Source: Schistosoma mansoni (Eukaryota > Platyhelminthes > Trematoda > Strigeidida > Schistosomatidae). Taken from it: a stretch of 64,000 bases of DNA. The notes below the pieces were generated by a model. That model was not told the DNA's origin and searched no databases. It saw only the letters and a program-made list of their open reading frames with translations. The position numbers and the translations under genes were made by a program. Position 1 is the first letter of the stretch; each line of letters opens with the position of its first letter. The stretch spans positions 34,463,299 to 34,527,298 of the forward strand of contig NC_031502.1 in NCBI RefSeq assembly GCF_000237925.1, given 5' to 3'. Below, piece by piece: positions 11,214 to 24,211 of this stretch.

Positions 11214-11573
11214 GTGTTATTATACTACTCATATTAAGTACACTTTTAGAGAATACATACTACCAATGAACAAAGTGTTACAGATAAACATAACTTTTTT
11301 ATAAAACAATGGAATCATTTAAACAAAGTATTATTATTCCGCTTGTTTACTTTACTGATGTTGTTTTATTTTCTTCATTATCTTTTAATGAGCTATATTC
11401 ACCTTATCATTCACACATTATTGTTTGTACACGAGTTACTTTGTATTGATTTTTTATGTGCTTAAATCTCACCAATATAGTAAGATGACCTATTGATTAA
11501 TCCACCTGATCATGAATTATGATGAAAATTTCTTTTGTAATAGGTGACCTAAAGATACATTTTGTTATTTTCA

Positions 11574-11579
11574 AATAAA
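11574..11579 (+). promoter_or_regulatory. Candidate polyadenylation signal of the Ly6-type gene
   Basis: AATAAA lies about 360 bases after the Ly6 stop codon and just before the second MITE copy. It is the first good hexamer downstream; there is no transcript evidence. Confidence 0.4.
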
Positions 11580-11612
11580 AAAGTCAGATGCCATTATCTA
11601 TAAAATTGTTTT

Positions 11613-11903
11613 GGCGAGACTATAACTGATGGACGAACCAATCACATTTAAGATGGCAGGTCTTAGATTTTAGCGCGAGATTCATCCACTCATTTGGCTG
11701 AATACCATTTCGGTATTATAACTGATGTCATTTTGTAATGAAAACATTAAATATAATTTCTAACCTTAACATTCAACTGTAAATCCCAATCCTAGTTCCT
11801 TGCACTAATTAATAACCTCCATTTCACCCTTTTAAGTAGATGGACATTTTCAAGGTCATTTTAGTGTTGCTCAAAAGCCGTCTATAAATTATTATTGTTT
11901 GTT
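11613..11903 (+). mobile_element. MITE of the same family, copy 2 (older)
   Basis: It begins GGCGAGACTATAACTGATGG and follows copy 1 (10089-10373) along its length, with many substitutions. The right inverted repeat is worn (CGTCTATAAATTAT). The flanks ATTGTTTT and ATTGTTTG are a probable 8-bp target duplication with one change. This copy is more diverged internally than copy 1. It sits just past the candidate poly(A) signal of the Ly6-type gene. Confidence 0.75.
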
Positions 11904-13427
11904 ATATGAAAAGTGGTTATTTAATTTAATGACATAATTTCTTCTCAAGATTTTTGAATACATTGAGAAATTTTCCCACAAACAAAAAGATTTCACCATC
12001 GTCCAATCAGTAAAACAGTTGTTATCATTTAGGACTTCTCATAGTTTGAAATTTTAAATTTACGTTGACTGAAGGAAAACTCATTACAAACTATCGATTT
12101 TGTTTTAATTACTATAGATATTTGTCCATTTGTACTTGACATAAGACAGCTTAAAATACAATATAAAATTATAAGACCGGTGGGTGCTGACCAATTGTTT
12201 CATATTTGCAGAAAGCAACTTACTCGTACTCCCTAGTTTCCAAAGGTACCCCAGCTGTTAGTATGTGGCGAAATACGTTTTTAAACTCAACTGATTACCA
12301 CAGACCTCTCAATCACACTAAAATAAAACAACCAGTTGTCCCTTCATTTGTCTCTACCCTCATTCTTATTATTCTGAGATGAATAATGTATTTTACTTGA
12401 AGCTTTGGTCTCGTACACGTCTCAAATGGTAAGTTTAACATACCCAGTTTAGCTATGTTATACATGACTGCTGTACACAATTTTTGACATTATCACCTAT
12501 GAAAGAGATTTTACGTCTATAACCAAGGGCTAGTACATGTCAAACTATTTATCACAATAACCAGCATCATCATTTGAAGAGAGTGCAAATAAAACAATGA
12601 GTATCTATGTTTAGAGCATCAAATACAGTGTTATAGTGAGCCAATCAGAAGTGGCCGAATGAGGTCACTTGACGACAAGGGATAGAAAAATATATATTTG
12701 AGTATTTATGAATGTTTACGACATCCTAGCAGACTTTTGCTTCCGCTCTTGTCTTTTCGTTCAAGTAGTCAATTTATGGGAGTTAGTGAGTAGCACGTTC
12801 AGTATCAGATTTCGGGCGTCACCCATCATAACAACTGACTATTTATGGTCTAATGATGTACCAATGTGCAATTAATGACTTAAGAATAGTAGCTGTTAAC
12901 AACAAATGAACTTTGAGAATTCTCTGCTTTATCTATGGACACACATAACAATCGTAGAATCTAACAGAATAAACGCTTAAGCTTTTTATATAATCTTGAA
13001 TAAACAGACAACAGAAAATACATACGAAATAGTTTTACTTATTATTACACATTGTACACACAATTAAGAATAAACTTTTTCTATAAATATCATACTAAAT
13101 ATAATATACCACTTTTTGATGATACACAACGACTTTTATTCGTTAGTTCATATGTAAAATTACTGCAATTATAACTAGTAACAAAAGTACACAGAGAAGA
13201 CAAGAAAAAGTCTAAAACAGTATGGTGTGCATAATATGATTTTTATCAGAAAAAAAAGTGGGGAAAAACAATAAATAGTTAGCACAATCATCCCTATTTT
13301 GTTTACTAAAAAAGAAACAAAAAGAAGGAATATTTCCAAAATTAAATTTAGAAAAAATTACAACTGAATTTTGCCATAATACACGTTAACAAAACAAGAC
13401 ACCGGTTATCATTTAAAATGCCAATTA
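11904..13427. other. Intergenic region between convergent Ly6 and SGTA genes
   Basis: About 1.5 kb holding the 3' flanks of two convergent genes. A reverse AATAAA (TTTATT at 13135-13140) could be the SGTA poly(A) signal, some 290 bases past its stop. No other feature is recognised. Confidence 0.5.
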
Positions 13428-16400
13428 TTATTTGGAATTTGTATTGTTATGCTCATTGGAATTAGTATTATTTTCTGGATTTGAATTTTGTCCACTAACA
13501 TTGGTATGAAATGTTTGACGTAAGTGATTGACAAGTTGTGGATTGGATGCTTGCAATTGTTGAGCAAGTTGTTGACCACTAAAAATAGGCAATTAGAAGA
13601 AAATACATAAATATGGTATGATAACAGAAAACTATTTTATTAGGAATAAAACAGGTATGTGATAGAAACACTGAATATATGACTAATTATCTAACTAACT
13701 ACTTGCTTCCTCCTTTCCAGATAACATCAACATGTACTTTATATTTTACATGGACGAGCTATGCTCTGGTTTGATACAGATAATACACTAGTCTATATTC
13801 ATCCTGATGTGTGAGTGACATTATAATAAAGTAACTCTAAAGTGTAAATCAAAGTAAAATTCAAAGACGATAAAAGCATCATACTGAGATAGGATTTGTA
13901 GAAAAATGAGGGAGGGAAACAAAACAACAAAATATTTCATACGTTAATGAACTAGCATAAGATATAACTTTCCACAACAGTGCATCCAACAAGTGGTTAT
14001 TTGCATTTTACTAGTTTCTAGTGTCTGAAAAAGCCTGCTTACTACTACATTTTCAAAATTATAGACTGATCAAAATGTAGTCCCTAATATCGACAATGGG
14101 ATAGACCAAACCCTTCCTAATGACGATATAAACATTATACCTGTTCAACAATTTAATGGTTATCTGCACTCACTTGCTTAGTAGATAACGAATTTGACTT
14201 TTAAAGCGAAAGGTACCAGCTTCACGTCCTAGTGTGAACATACATCAACAACGGAATGCAGGTGCCCCCGGCTGACGAGCCCCGAATAGGGCGTATCGAG
14301 CGTCCTGAATTCCACTGCTGGTTACAACTTATCTATTCTAAATAAGATATTCTATCTATTTGTTGATAGAAAGGGTACAGAAAACGGTGAGTATTATCAA
14401 AATTTATGAGCTCTTTTATTTACCTTCCCATAAAATTTTATTTAGCCAATGTAGTAAGGTTCCTTTAGTTCAGTCAAAAGATATCCCGAAGTATAAAACT
14501 AATCGAACTATCAATTTTGAGGCATGAGACCATTAGTGTGCAACAAATAAAGCAATACAATATACAAATGATGACCAAATACTCAGAATGAATCTATTTC
14601 TAATAAAAATGGAGTGAGTAGAGTAAGTAATAAGGAACAAAAAAACAAATTTCTTACAGGCGTAAAAATTCGTCCATACTTTGACCATTAGTACTAGGAC
14701 CAGCACCACTAGGATTATTACTTTGTGAATTAGATTCTGTCGATTCATTGGAATTGTCAGCTTCAGTATTGCGGGATGAATTATCTGTAGTTGGATTGTC
14801 TGATACTCCAAATGTATTGCGTAGTAGATTAGTCATCCTAAATTGATGGCAAAATGAGAACGGTAGAGAATATAACTTTGTTCAATTTTAAGCAGTAGAA
14901 AATATTTTGATCATGTTACACAAGATATACTATCTAAATTGGACGTACTACACTATTAAAATAAACAATTACAAACTGCTTGGAAAAAGTACAATGCGTT
15001 TAGGATTGATACTGACTAGAAAACATCTATCTTTAAGCACACTGCAGAAATCTGTCATTTTGTTTTACAGACTGTATTTTTTATTGATGACGGGTTTGAA
15101 AAACATTTAAATTTAACTGATATGGATATCACCAATTTCCAGCTTAGATTAATTACATCCTGGTGATTTCATTTCTGAGATTCCTCTCACAATTACAAGC
15201 ATAAATCTTTACTAAACATAGATAGAAACGCAGGACATCGCTTTGAAACATTAATCAGACTTACATATTTTGAGCATTCGGGTCATTCATGAATTGGCGA
15301 GCCATATTCTGCATCATTGGATTATTTAGAAAGGAATTTAAGTCAAAACCACTAAATAATCCTGAGCTCTGAGTATTATCTGATGAATTCTTCAACTTTT
15401 CTTCGGCAATTGACAGATTTTGCTGGCAATTCTCGTTATTTGGGTCAAGCTCTAAACCTTTCCGATAACACTCAACAGCTTTAGCATAATTACCAATGCT
15501 AGAATAGGCGATACTATAATAAAGAAATACCAAATAAAATTACGAAGTGTATACAAATTAACATGTTGAGTACTTAATCCTTTTGATATACACCAAGTGA
15601 AAAGTTTGCTAAAATAGCTGGTAATTATATCACTACGGAACTATGAAGATTGTATCTGACTTATACAACATATAACGTGGGAAAAGTGATTCAGTGTTTG
15701 TCAAAGAGTGGCTCTAAATTTAAGTGTGGCTGAATGCCAGTTGAACTGTTTCCCTAAAGTGTTCTCCTTATCATCCAATATCCTGGATTGAGTGAATAAT
15801 AATTGGATCTTTTCCAGAAATTGTCTGACTAGTACCTATCCCCTTGATAAGTCTGAATAATTGTCTACTTTTACCTATGGCCACTTCCTTTTCCATCTCT
15901 TTTGTTTTCGTTACCTACCACTGCTCACGATTATTACACAGGCTTTTTATCAACCTGCGTTTAAGCTATCTTTGCCTTACATCGTGTTCAAAGCCAGATG
16001 GGATGAGTTTCCGAGAATCGATCAGTTCAGTAGCTGCTTCTGACATTCGCTGGTTTCCTTTAAACTTTCGGTTTAAGTTACTAGTAGATGTCACTGCTGT
16101 TACCACAGCTGTATGGGTTCCAAGCTACCTCGGGGTGGATATCACATTCATGGTTGGCTAACTGCTTTTCTAGTTTTTTCTGGAATACGCTCTTGACTTT
16201 CTCATCATTAATTTGAGCTCCCAATGGTTTCCTTGCTGTGCTTTTTCTACATCTATTAAGATGCACACAAATAAGTGCTCTCAATGGAGCGTGATCTGAG
16301 TTTAAATATGTGTCCCAGAATGATCGACAGCCTTATTGAGCCTAGTAAAATTCATCTCTTACTTCATCCGAGGTGCTATCAGTGAGAGCGTAGGGAGAGA

Positions 16401-19272
16401 GACAAAAAAGAGGTAATGGGGTGTGTTCCTATACTCCCGTGTTTTTCCTCCCTAGCCTAATCGAATAGCCTATAAGTAACTGTCTATTGAAATCCATTCC
16501 ATAAGAACCTGTTTTGCTTTTGAACTTAATGCTATACCTACACCAGTGAGGCCAGTGGAAGTGGTAGAGAGATCTTTAGCGCTGACCACAGGGTGAGATC
16601 AAGCGAGTGACCCCACTCAGATCCTATGCATGCGTTTTGGAGATGCAACAGACATCGACATGGTGGGATTCTAGGATCCTAGCTAAAGAAGTATGTTGTT
16701 CTAAATGACAAGATTCGAACATTAAAAGCCCCAATATGTATTTAAGAGTGTCATCTCGGGACATCAGGAATAACATTTCGTCAACTCCAATTATTATCAT
16801 TGGTGGCGCGTGTTGATGAAGATAAACAAGGATTAGTCGTCAATCAGTCACAACGTAGAACCCGTACGTACATCGGCTCAAGTTCCCACACCCCATTAGC
16901 ACAGAGAGATGAAGTTGTCAAGCTAAATTCCAGAATAGCAGAGGTAGCAACAGTATCAGTGGTAATAGGAAAGATTAGGCACCGAAGATACGATTCGAAA
17001 AAAATAAAAATTAGCGAAATAAACACACAAAAAAGTTAGGAGAAATTAAGAATCTCAGAATTTAGGGGAAGACAAATAATCAGTGCACCTGAGCCACTGA
17101 AAACGATTTCGAGCTGTCATTCAGAGTCTCTAACCAAGGATTATTCATGGGGATAGAAGAATTATTAAGACGTGAGGGAGGGATTTGATCGTGAAGGAAC
17201 TGATCTCGGGTGCTGATAGAGGTATGGGGGCAACTGTAATTTACGAACTCCCCACATCGTGGAAGGATCTGTAAAGGGAATTGGAATAGTGATGTTCTTG
17301 GTGACTTGGGAGCGTGACCACAGGGAGTAAGGGACAACTACTCGGGAAAGGTAACGCATAGCCTTTGCGTAGGAAGTTTTGATATGTTAGCTCTGCACTT
17401 TAAAAAGCTTTACTACCAGAGAAAGAAATCCGTAGGGTTATGTAAGATGTGACAGCAGAGAATGGTACGCTCTCGCTCTCGAAATGCTCTCATATAGCCA
17501 TGCGTATACAACCACTGCCAGGGAAGTCATACTCACTGCCTTCTCGTGGCACCGGTGTTTTTACGAAATCGAGAGGAAGAAAAGCGAATGTTTGGCGATT
17601 TAACCGGGTTGGTGAACACAGAGGGTCCACCTAAAAGAGTTGGAAAACCCTGATTTCGAACCAATGGTGCACATGGGCTCCAGGATCGTGAAGGGACAAA
17701 TGGTGTGAGGACAAATCGTTGGTCACCGGCTACCATGGGACTGCATCTCTTGACGCTGCCCAACTACCTTGTGGATCAGACCTTTAGGTCGAAGGCTCCA
17801 GGTGTGTCCCCCTAAGAGAGCCACTTGATTAGGTCTGGGCACCCGGGCAGTATCATAGCCCTCACACAATTAAATGAAATGACAATTTTTTGTGTGACAC
17901 ATATGTATTCGGTGCCTCCTTGTACCAATATTTATGTGTTCAAATAATAATAATAATAATAATAATGTGATTGCCAGTAGTAATCAAAAATCAAATGAAT
18001 AAACCTCATGGCAGCTATCAAAGTGCTTTTATGATGTATTCATCGATAACGATATATTGGGATATCCAACCCAGTAATAACTCTAAGGGAACCTTAAAAG
18101 GTTACGAATAATAGGACAGTATGTAAAAAATGAAGGTCCAAATATATAACACTCACCCCATTCTACCATATGCTTTGCTGTAATATGGGTCGATTTCTAA
18201 AGCCTTCAGACAGTCATTGATTGCATCTTGGTGATGGTCTAATCGAGAGTGAGCAGCAGCTCTTCAGACAAAAAAATAAAGTGATCAAAAATTTTCAAGG
18301 TAATGGAGAGATGAGATTACATGAAAATTAGTAGTAGTAATTCACTGAGTTAGTCAACTATATAATCTCTTAAGAACATGATATCCCTGTAAACCAATTT
18401 TAAAGTTGGCTGTAATCTAAAAAGTAGGCAGTTACATGATACGCTTCTGTTCTAGAAGTAAGCACCTTCCATAACATGCGAATACTAAAAACAATATTCA
18501 TTCAACTTTTTATAACCCCATATTACGTTACAAAGAGCAATCAGCTAGAACAGATTTTTTTATAAGCTATTTGATCCTGGAATTCCAAACCAACAATTAC
18601 AACACTGAACTATTATAAGACACTATAAACCTTTCAAGTTGGTTGTGGACAATCAGCTTAATGGTTTATTTTTTTCCATAGATTTCGTTTACATATGGGC
18701 TGAAGTATAAGAAACATGGACTATCATCCCCGTGAAATAAGGCTATAACTCATCTGATCAATTTTAGTAGTATGAAAGTTATTTCAGGTGTAATGGCATC
18801 TCTATGGTAGAGTACTAGAGTCTGATTTTTAGAAAATACTCTAAAATGCCATAAAACTCAGAAAGTACCTGTTGCAGTAAAATACGGCATTGTAGGGGGA
18901 CAGCTCGATAGCTTTACTGTAGCAAGCTACAGCTTCCCCAAACTTCTCCTGTTTCATGCATTGGTTGCCTGCAGGTGCAGCTTAATAAAAAAGAATAGTC
19001 ATACCTTGATTTTTTAATGCTTCTGACATTGATTTGGTTTCTTCTGAAGGTTCACTTCTTGGAATATTCGGTTTTTTCTGTAATAGTGACTTAAAAGGCG
19101 AGTAATTACTTGCGACTGGGATTTAAATAATGTTTGTAAATCGAGAACATCACCAACTTCAGTACCAGATATATGAAAAGCTGTTTCTATGCATTGCTTC
19201 GCAACTAAAACAAAAGTCATCTGAATAGTTACTCTAAGATAAGTTTTTTCAGGTAAACAAATATAAATGACC
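13428..19272 (-). CDS. SGTA: SGTA-type small glutamine-rich TPR co-chaperone
   Basis: Seven minus-strand exons join in phase with GT-AG introns: 19204-19110, 19077-19005, 18968-18869, 18261-18157, 15513-15265, 14837-14658 and 13578-13428 (stop TAA), about 317 residues. In order they give an N-terminal piece ([19 protein letters not shown], matching the SGTA dimerisation domain), TPR1 ([20 protein letters not shown]), TPR2 ([19 protein letters not shown]), TPR3 ([20 protein letters not shown]), an Asn/Met-rich part ([15 protein letters not shown]), a Ser/Asn-rich linker and [15 protein letters not shown]. All five carboxylate-clamp residues are present (K and N in LKNQGN, N in CNRAA, K and R in SKAYGR), so it should bind the EEVD tails of Hsp70 and Hsp90. 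SGTA triages tail-anchored proteins in the cytosol. A further exon ending at 19272 (donor CAG/GTCATT) is phase-compatible, but its N-terminal sequence is unsure and the start codon is not fixed. The glutamine-rich tail is partly replaced by Asn and Ser. The 2.6-kb intron 15514-18156 carries old mobile DNA. Confidence 0.9.
14215..14330 (+). repeat. Decayed hammerhead-bearing repeat in an SGTA intron
   Basis: CTGACGA (14272-14278), a stem II-like CCC...GGG around CGAATA, and GAGCGTCCTGAATTCCAC follow the hammerhead order. The GAAAC box reads GTATC here, so the core is broken although the GTC triplet survives. The trailing TTCCACTGCTGG matches, in the opposite orientation, the relic at 39428-39500. 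It is a second hammerhead-associated repeat family, distinct from the SMα copies. Confidence 0.6.
16020..17440 (-). mobile_element. Old LINE, 5' endonuclease portion, in an SGTA intron
   Basis: Minus-strand fragments match the LINE at 36518-37880. The start region ([18 protein letters not shown], 17359 downward) parallels the LSLGHFGHTLRSL region near 37800. The linker ([20 protein letters not shown], near 16284) parallels RVRICLPLTGHRKATLRKAI near 36720. Stops and frame changes are scattered throughout, and the reverse-transcriptase half is absent. The family resembles schistosome SR3/Perere-3-type RTE elements. A short repeat lies inside it at 16800-17040. Confidence 0.55.
16800..17040 (+). 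repeat. Short dispersed repeat shared with 62112-62265
   Basis: CAGTCACAACGTAGAAC, then GTACGTACATC, a CATTAGCACAGAGA block, and AAGATTAGG near the end recur at 62112-62265 in the same order and orientation. Both copies sit in or against LINE remains. The open frame here is not conserved in the other copy, so it is not treated as coding. Confidence 0.6.
17455..17967 (+). mobile_element. ~0.5-kb non-LTR retroposon, copy B
   Basis: Same sequence as the copies at 7080-7604 (-), 31655-32174 and 58154-58662. It lacks the first few dozen bases (head begins near CTCTCGAAATGC) and ends in CCTTGTACCAATATTTATGTG followed by an (AAT)n tail at 17943-17967. A short-unit tail at the 3' end indicates target-primed reverse transcription. 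It lies in the large SGTA intron. Confidence 0.75.
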
Positions 19273-20689
19273 TGTATACATCGGTAGGTCATAGTACTGA
19301 AGCGATTTACGTAAGGAACGTCTTTTTGAAGCCTTGTAAGGAGGGCTTGTATTTCCTTTATTATTCTATCCAAGAATTCAATGAGTAGTTGTTGCATATA
19401 TCGCAAAGATAAAGTTTGCTCCAAGTAACCCAACTTACTCGGTGTGCCACACGAAAAGCAATTCAACAGTAATTTTCTATGTCTCAAATTTGTGTCCGCA
19501 ACTACATGATCTGCTTTCATGTTAATGTTGGGTCAGTCTTGCTCTCTTGAGTCACAGATTTCAATAAAAAGGTAACTTGTCAAGAATGTAACTTAGTTAC
19601 AAAATCATTGATCAAGAACAGTTAACGAAAACGTTACTCATCAGCGGACATCCACAAATGTGACCACTTTAATAAACAGAGTTCCCGCGACTTACATCAG
19701 GGTACAGATAAACTGACTAAAGAATGTTTGGAGGTAATATTAACAATAGTTGGAGAGCTAAAGGAAAAAACGGAACTGAAAAGTGACAAGTATGGCGTAG
19801 TTCTACGTTCATAATTTAGATAAGCATGAAAAATGAATGCAGTCGGTTTTGTAAGATCAAATAAAAGCTAATAACTGAAATGACTGATATCATACTAAAC
19901 ATAGATGGTAGCAGTAGTTTAAGAAAGCAATATTTTAATCGTTAAGTTGTAGATTCAGGCATATTCCCACCTACTTGGTTTTTAGCACCTGGTCAGTATC
20001 GACAGACTCTACGTAAAGTATGAGCTTCGGAGTCAAGGTAATAAACCTAAACTTATTAGGTGGGTAACACTATCACAATCTCGACTTTACCACCCTTCTT
20101 CCTAACCCAATTCTACGTCGGCCCTTGCAAAGTATCTGAAGACAAGGGTACTGAAGCTTAACATTGTTATTTGAATAGTAGGCCTACGATCTGACCAATT
20201 TTCCGAAATATTCCCGGTACCAAACCCTAAATACGAGACCCACAACTTTAAGACAGGCTAGTACAATTTCCTAACCGTACATTAGATCACTAGTTGATCT
20301 TCACCCAACAGCGTTGCTAATTTTGGGACCAATCTACCTAGAAACACATCACTGCTCTCACAATAATACTATATTTTCTTAGACGAAGCTATGCGAAAAG
20401 TAATGACTTCCTTACCACTAAGTTAATGTATGTATGATTACCTTCAAGACCCTCATTTATCTCCGAAGAGTAGACATTGGAACTTATTTCGTTATCGAAG
20501 AAACGGGCAATGGACCTGTATATTTCTTTCTTATCAGCCATCATCACAGCCCTTCACGGTAACGACTACTGTCATAAACCCCTCTACAAACGGTACAAAT
20601 GGTCAAATTCTAGTGGACGGAAAAATGTAGCTCTCGCCTCACAAGTCTCTCTGTGAAATGTCGATGATTCACTTTATGCCTTTAAACGT
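19273..20689. other. 5' flank of SGTA, including an unresolved first exon
   Basis: The SGTA first coding exon and promoter should lie here. A long minus-strand frame reaching up to 19520 overlaps real exons in its lower half. Its upper half has no convincing similarity to the SGTA N-terminus. Upstream of 19600 no exon or repeat is recognised. Confidence 0.4.
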
Positions 20690-21289
20690 TAAAGCCAGTT
20701 CGCTATTGTTCCTGCAACCTTGAAGCGGAAGGACCAGACAACTTACCAGATGAAGAACCGAAGTCAGACATGGAGACAACTGCAAAGATGCTCCATATTC
20801 TCTGAAGAACTATTTTGTAGGAAAAATAAGCGCCAACAGACTAGCAAGGGAGATACCTCATCAAGATACCCATGAAATGAGATCTCAGCACGTGTGAGAA
20901 CAACAGAGGTATCACACCACTATTGGTACCAAGAAAAGCTTACGGCAGTGTGCTTGAAACTAAAGAAGGATTCAGCAGACACTCAGCTTCGAGATCAACA
21001 GACCGGAATCTGCAAGAATCGGCCGTGTAACGACACTACTGACTAATGTTAGACAGTCGATTGAACGAAATTCGTCACTATACATCGACTTCCCAGATTA
21101 TGTGAAAGCGTTTAACAGTGTGGATGGGATGACCTAGTGGAACCATCTTCGACACTGTGGTGTACCTGAGAAGATAGAAAATATCACAAGGAATTCATAA
21201 GATTGACTAATTTGCAATTTCGTTTGTGGGGGACAGCTGACCGGCTCACTCCACTGAGGACCAGTGTCAGTCTTCAGTCTTCAGTAATA

Positions 21290-22262
21290 AGGATAGTAGG
21301 TTGATGAACCTGTGTTAATCCTGACAGATTTCCTTCCAGTGAAGGTCCAGCTTCTTTTTGAAAATGTTCACTGATGGTGCTGATACCACTTGTTCTGGTA
21401 AAGCGTTCCAGTCATTGACCACTCGATGAGAAAAACGGGGCCCCACCTTTAGTTTATTAGATCGCGGTTTCAGAACCTTCTTGCTATGACCCCGGAGATT
21501 ATTAGTGCTGGAGGGAGCAAAAAGATAAGACATATTAACACCCAGATCATAATTAAAGATACGAAATGCCAGTATAAGGTCAACTCGCGTCCTACGATAA
21601 GATAAGGGGAAAAGATTTAGACGTTTTAAACGCTCATCATAAGGGAGTTTAGAAAGACCCTTTACTAATTTTGTCCCTACACGCTGGACACGCTCAAGCG
21701 ATTTAGTATCCTTTATCAGACAGGGGCTAGCTGCTTGGATACAGTATTCTAAGTGTGGCCTTACATAGGTGGGATATAGAATTCGAAACATATCCTCGTC
21801 GAAGCATTTAAATGCTCTGCGAAGCGACCATAGCGCGCGATAGCCTTTGGAAGCAACCGCATTGCAGTGCGTAGTAGTTTTTAAGTCGTGACTTATAATT
21901 ACTCCTAGGTCTTTGTGCTCATGAACGCGTGGCAGAGATGTACCATTAATGGTATAATGGTAACTAATATCGTGCCCGATGTGCATGAACACGCTCTCCC
22001 TGGAATTAACTTCCAGGCCCCAATCATGAGCCCACCTAACTAATTCATCTAAATCTGCTTGCAGATAACAACGATCAGTCTCATTTTTTACTGTTCTCCA
22101 GATTTTAACATCATCCGCAAACAATAACGTCGACGACTTAAGTAGCAAAGGTAGTTCATTAATATACAGAAGGAAAAGTAAAGGGCCTAAGATGGTGCCT
22201 TGGGGTACACCACTTTTGACCGGTTTCCATTCGGATAGAGTTCCATTGACAGACAAAGCTGT
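21290..22262 (-). mobile_element. CR1/jockey-like LINE, 5'-truncated, with intact C-terminal RT frame
   Basis: An uninterrupted 313-codon frame (22256-21315) carries the end of a reverse transcriptase: GVPQGTILGPLLFLLYIN, catalytic LLFADDVKIW, and the following CR1/jockey landmarks (HKDLGVIISHDLK, ALWSLRRAF, RPHLEYCIQAASPCL, SYRRTRVDLILAFRI, FSHRVVNDWNALPEQVV). The endonuclease and first half of the RT are missing, so it is a dead-on-arrival truncated insertion, but a fairly young one since no stop has accumulated. It interrupts the RTE LINE on the opposite strand, with loss of a few target codons. Confidence 0.88.
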
Positions 22263-22487
22263 CTACATTTTCTTCTGGCGGTGGATCAAAATATGAAGAC
22301 CTCCACATGTAAGGAGAAGCACGGAATACAATGGACAGTTTGGATGCAACTAGACGATTCGGACTTTGTAGATGACCTAACTCTCCTATCCCATACACAT
22401 GAACAAATGCAGATGAAGTCCTCTAGTGTAGCAGAGTCTCTGCTTCAGTAGGCCTCAGCATACACGAATGAAATACCAAAATCCTCA

Positions 22488-24211
22488 AATAATAATGATA
22501 TATTTCTGCAATAGCAGGTACACGCCATTTTTACAGGCATGATCTACAATTTACAACATATACTGGTTCACAGTATGCATCCCAAGCAAGGTTGTTTAGT
22601 AATTATAATCTATAAAAGTTGATAGCAGTTCATTCGTTCACATATAATGTGTTTTCATAAGAATAGTTTCCAAAGGGGCATGGCGTCCACGTTACATACC
22701 AGATCCAATCTCGACAAAAAGTGTATTAGGGTTTTGGTCGTGCTAAGTATTTATGTAATGCAGCTTTTTAAGTTTATAGTTGTTATAAAGTAGGCTTGTG
22801 AAGCTCCTGGTTCGAACTATGACCTTGGGAAAGCGCGTTCGTCGAGCTTGTTCCAGATGTCAGAAGTTACATAGCTTCGCCCTCAGAGCAAGATTCTGAA
22901 GAGAAGAAAAAAAAGAAAAAGAAACCGAGGAGCAGCAAGGCATTTGGATATGAACGATAACCAATGCTTAACATTAATTAGTGGAACAGATGGAGGTATG
23001 ATAAATTATTAGAATAAATTGATACTAGCGCATGTTGCAAGAGTGAACTGTGATTAGGGGCTCCAGAGGAGAGAATGCAGTAATAAAGAACAATGAGTTG
23101 TGATATTTATCAAGGTGGAGTAGGTTCCAATGAAGGAGGGAAGTCAAGGTTGGAATGAGGAAGAACAGAGAGTGCATATGGAGAGTAGAGTGTTGAGTAA
23201 AATAGCAACCATATCCTTTACAGTCTGTTTTTTTCATCATCCGATGCCTGCCACACAGTTTTCATGTAAAAGTCCGAGTTAGCATGTTAAAGGTTGTCTT
23301 AGTAGAATAGTTAATCCAGCACAAAAATTAGAAACAAGAGTCTGAATGGTGAGTGTAGGAGAACAATCTCAATATCACAGATTGATTGACTTGTTCTCAT
23401 CCATAAAGAGCCTGATACAAACAAAATGTTCCGCTCCACAAACACGGGTGGATTGAAGTCATCGCCCTCACCATCAGTGCTTGCTGGTCAGTAACTCCAC
23501 CCTCCCTCCTTTTGTGATGTTAGGCTCATTTACGCTTATTTTTTGGATACATATCATACTTGGAAAACACTACTTCTATAAGTACCATGTTGCAAGCTTA
23601 TCAGACAGTTACAAATTATGGACTGTGGGTAAGGCTTCGATGCAATGTTTTTATTGACTATACAGTAAAGTGTAGGTTACGAATTAGAGTATAGGCATTA
23701 GGAAGGGTATAGTGTAGGATATTTGTTTACCATAGTAGGCGTAAAAGTGGAGATTTATATTAGTTACAGATAAGGTAAGGTAACGAGTGGTGAAATAATA
23801 TTAATGGCAAGGCAACATAGTGTACAAATGAGTAAAAAGCTGATAAATAGACAAGAAGTAACTCACACTAAATTCGCGCTGAGGTTGTTTTGCTCTATGC
23901 TAACCGGTTGATGGGTGACATGTTCTGTGGTTGTACGACCACTGGCAGTAGGCAGTCGATTGTGCGTTTCTTCTGACGTTTTAGGGTATTTATAAGCGTC
24001 ATTTAGCGACCGAGTATTGATAGGTCCAGTGAGTTGCCTGTCTACTTCAATTGAAAAGAATTAGGGAGGGGAAAGTATCTAATACAACTACAAGGTAGGG
24101 AAATAAGGCGATTCATTCTATATATGTAGAGAGCCTATGATGTTTGTGTGGGACGTGGATGTGTTCGTTTGCGCCAGATCTATGCAGGTGAGGGCTTGAT
24201 CAATGAGTCTT
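22488..24211. other. 1.7-kb segment of unknown type inserted into the RTE LINE
   Basis: RTE coding sequence stops at CTCAAA (22487) and resumes with AACACGGACAACACTAACC at 24212, at the adjacent codons of the reference copy. The segment between is therefore an insertion. Its left edge is TAATAATGATATA, which read on the minus strand would be a short-unit 3' tail and suggests a retroposon on the minus strand. No reverse-transcriptase, transposase or LTR motif is recognised inside. Confidence 0.5.

Noticed and set aside
14533-15110. Open frames at 14533-14811 (-) and 14907-15110 (+)
   Set aside because: The first is an out-of-frame shadow of the SGTA exon 14658-14837; the second is intronic with no family signal.
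19014-19520. 168-codon minus-strand frame as a single exon of SGTA
   Set aside because: Only its lower half agrees with SGTA and only after removing the intron 19078-19109. The upper part shows no N-terminal SGTA similarity, so it was not used to set the start.
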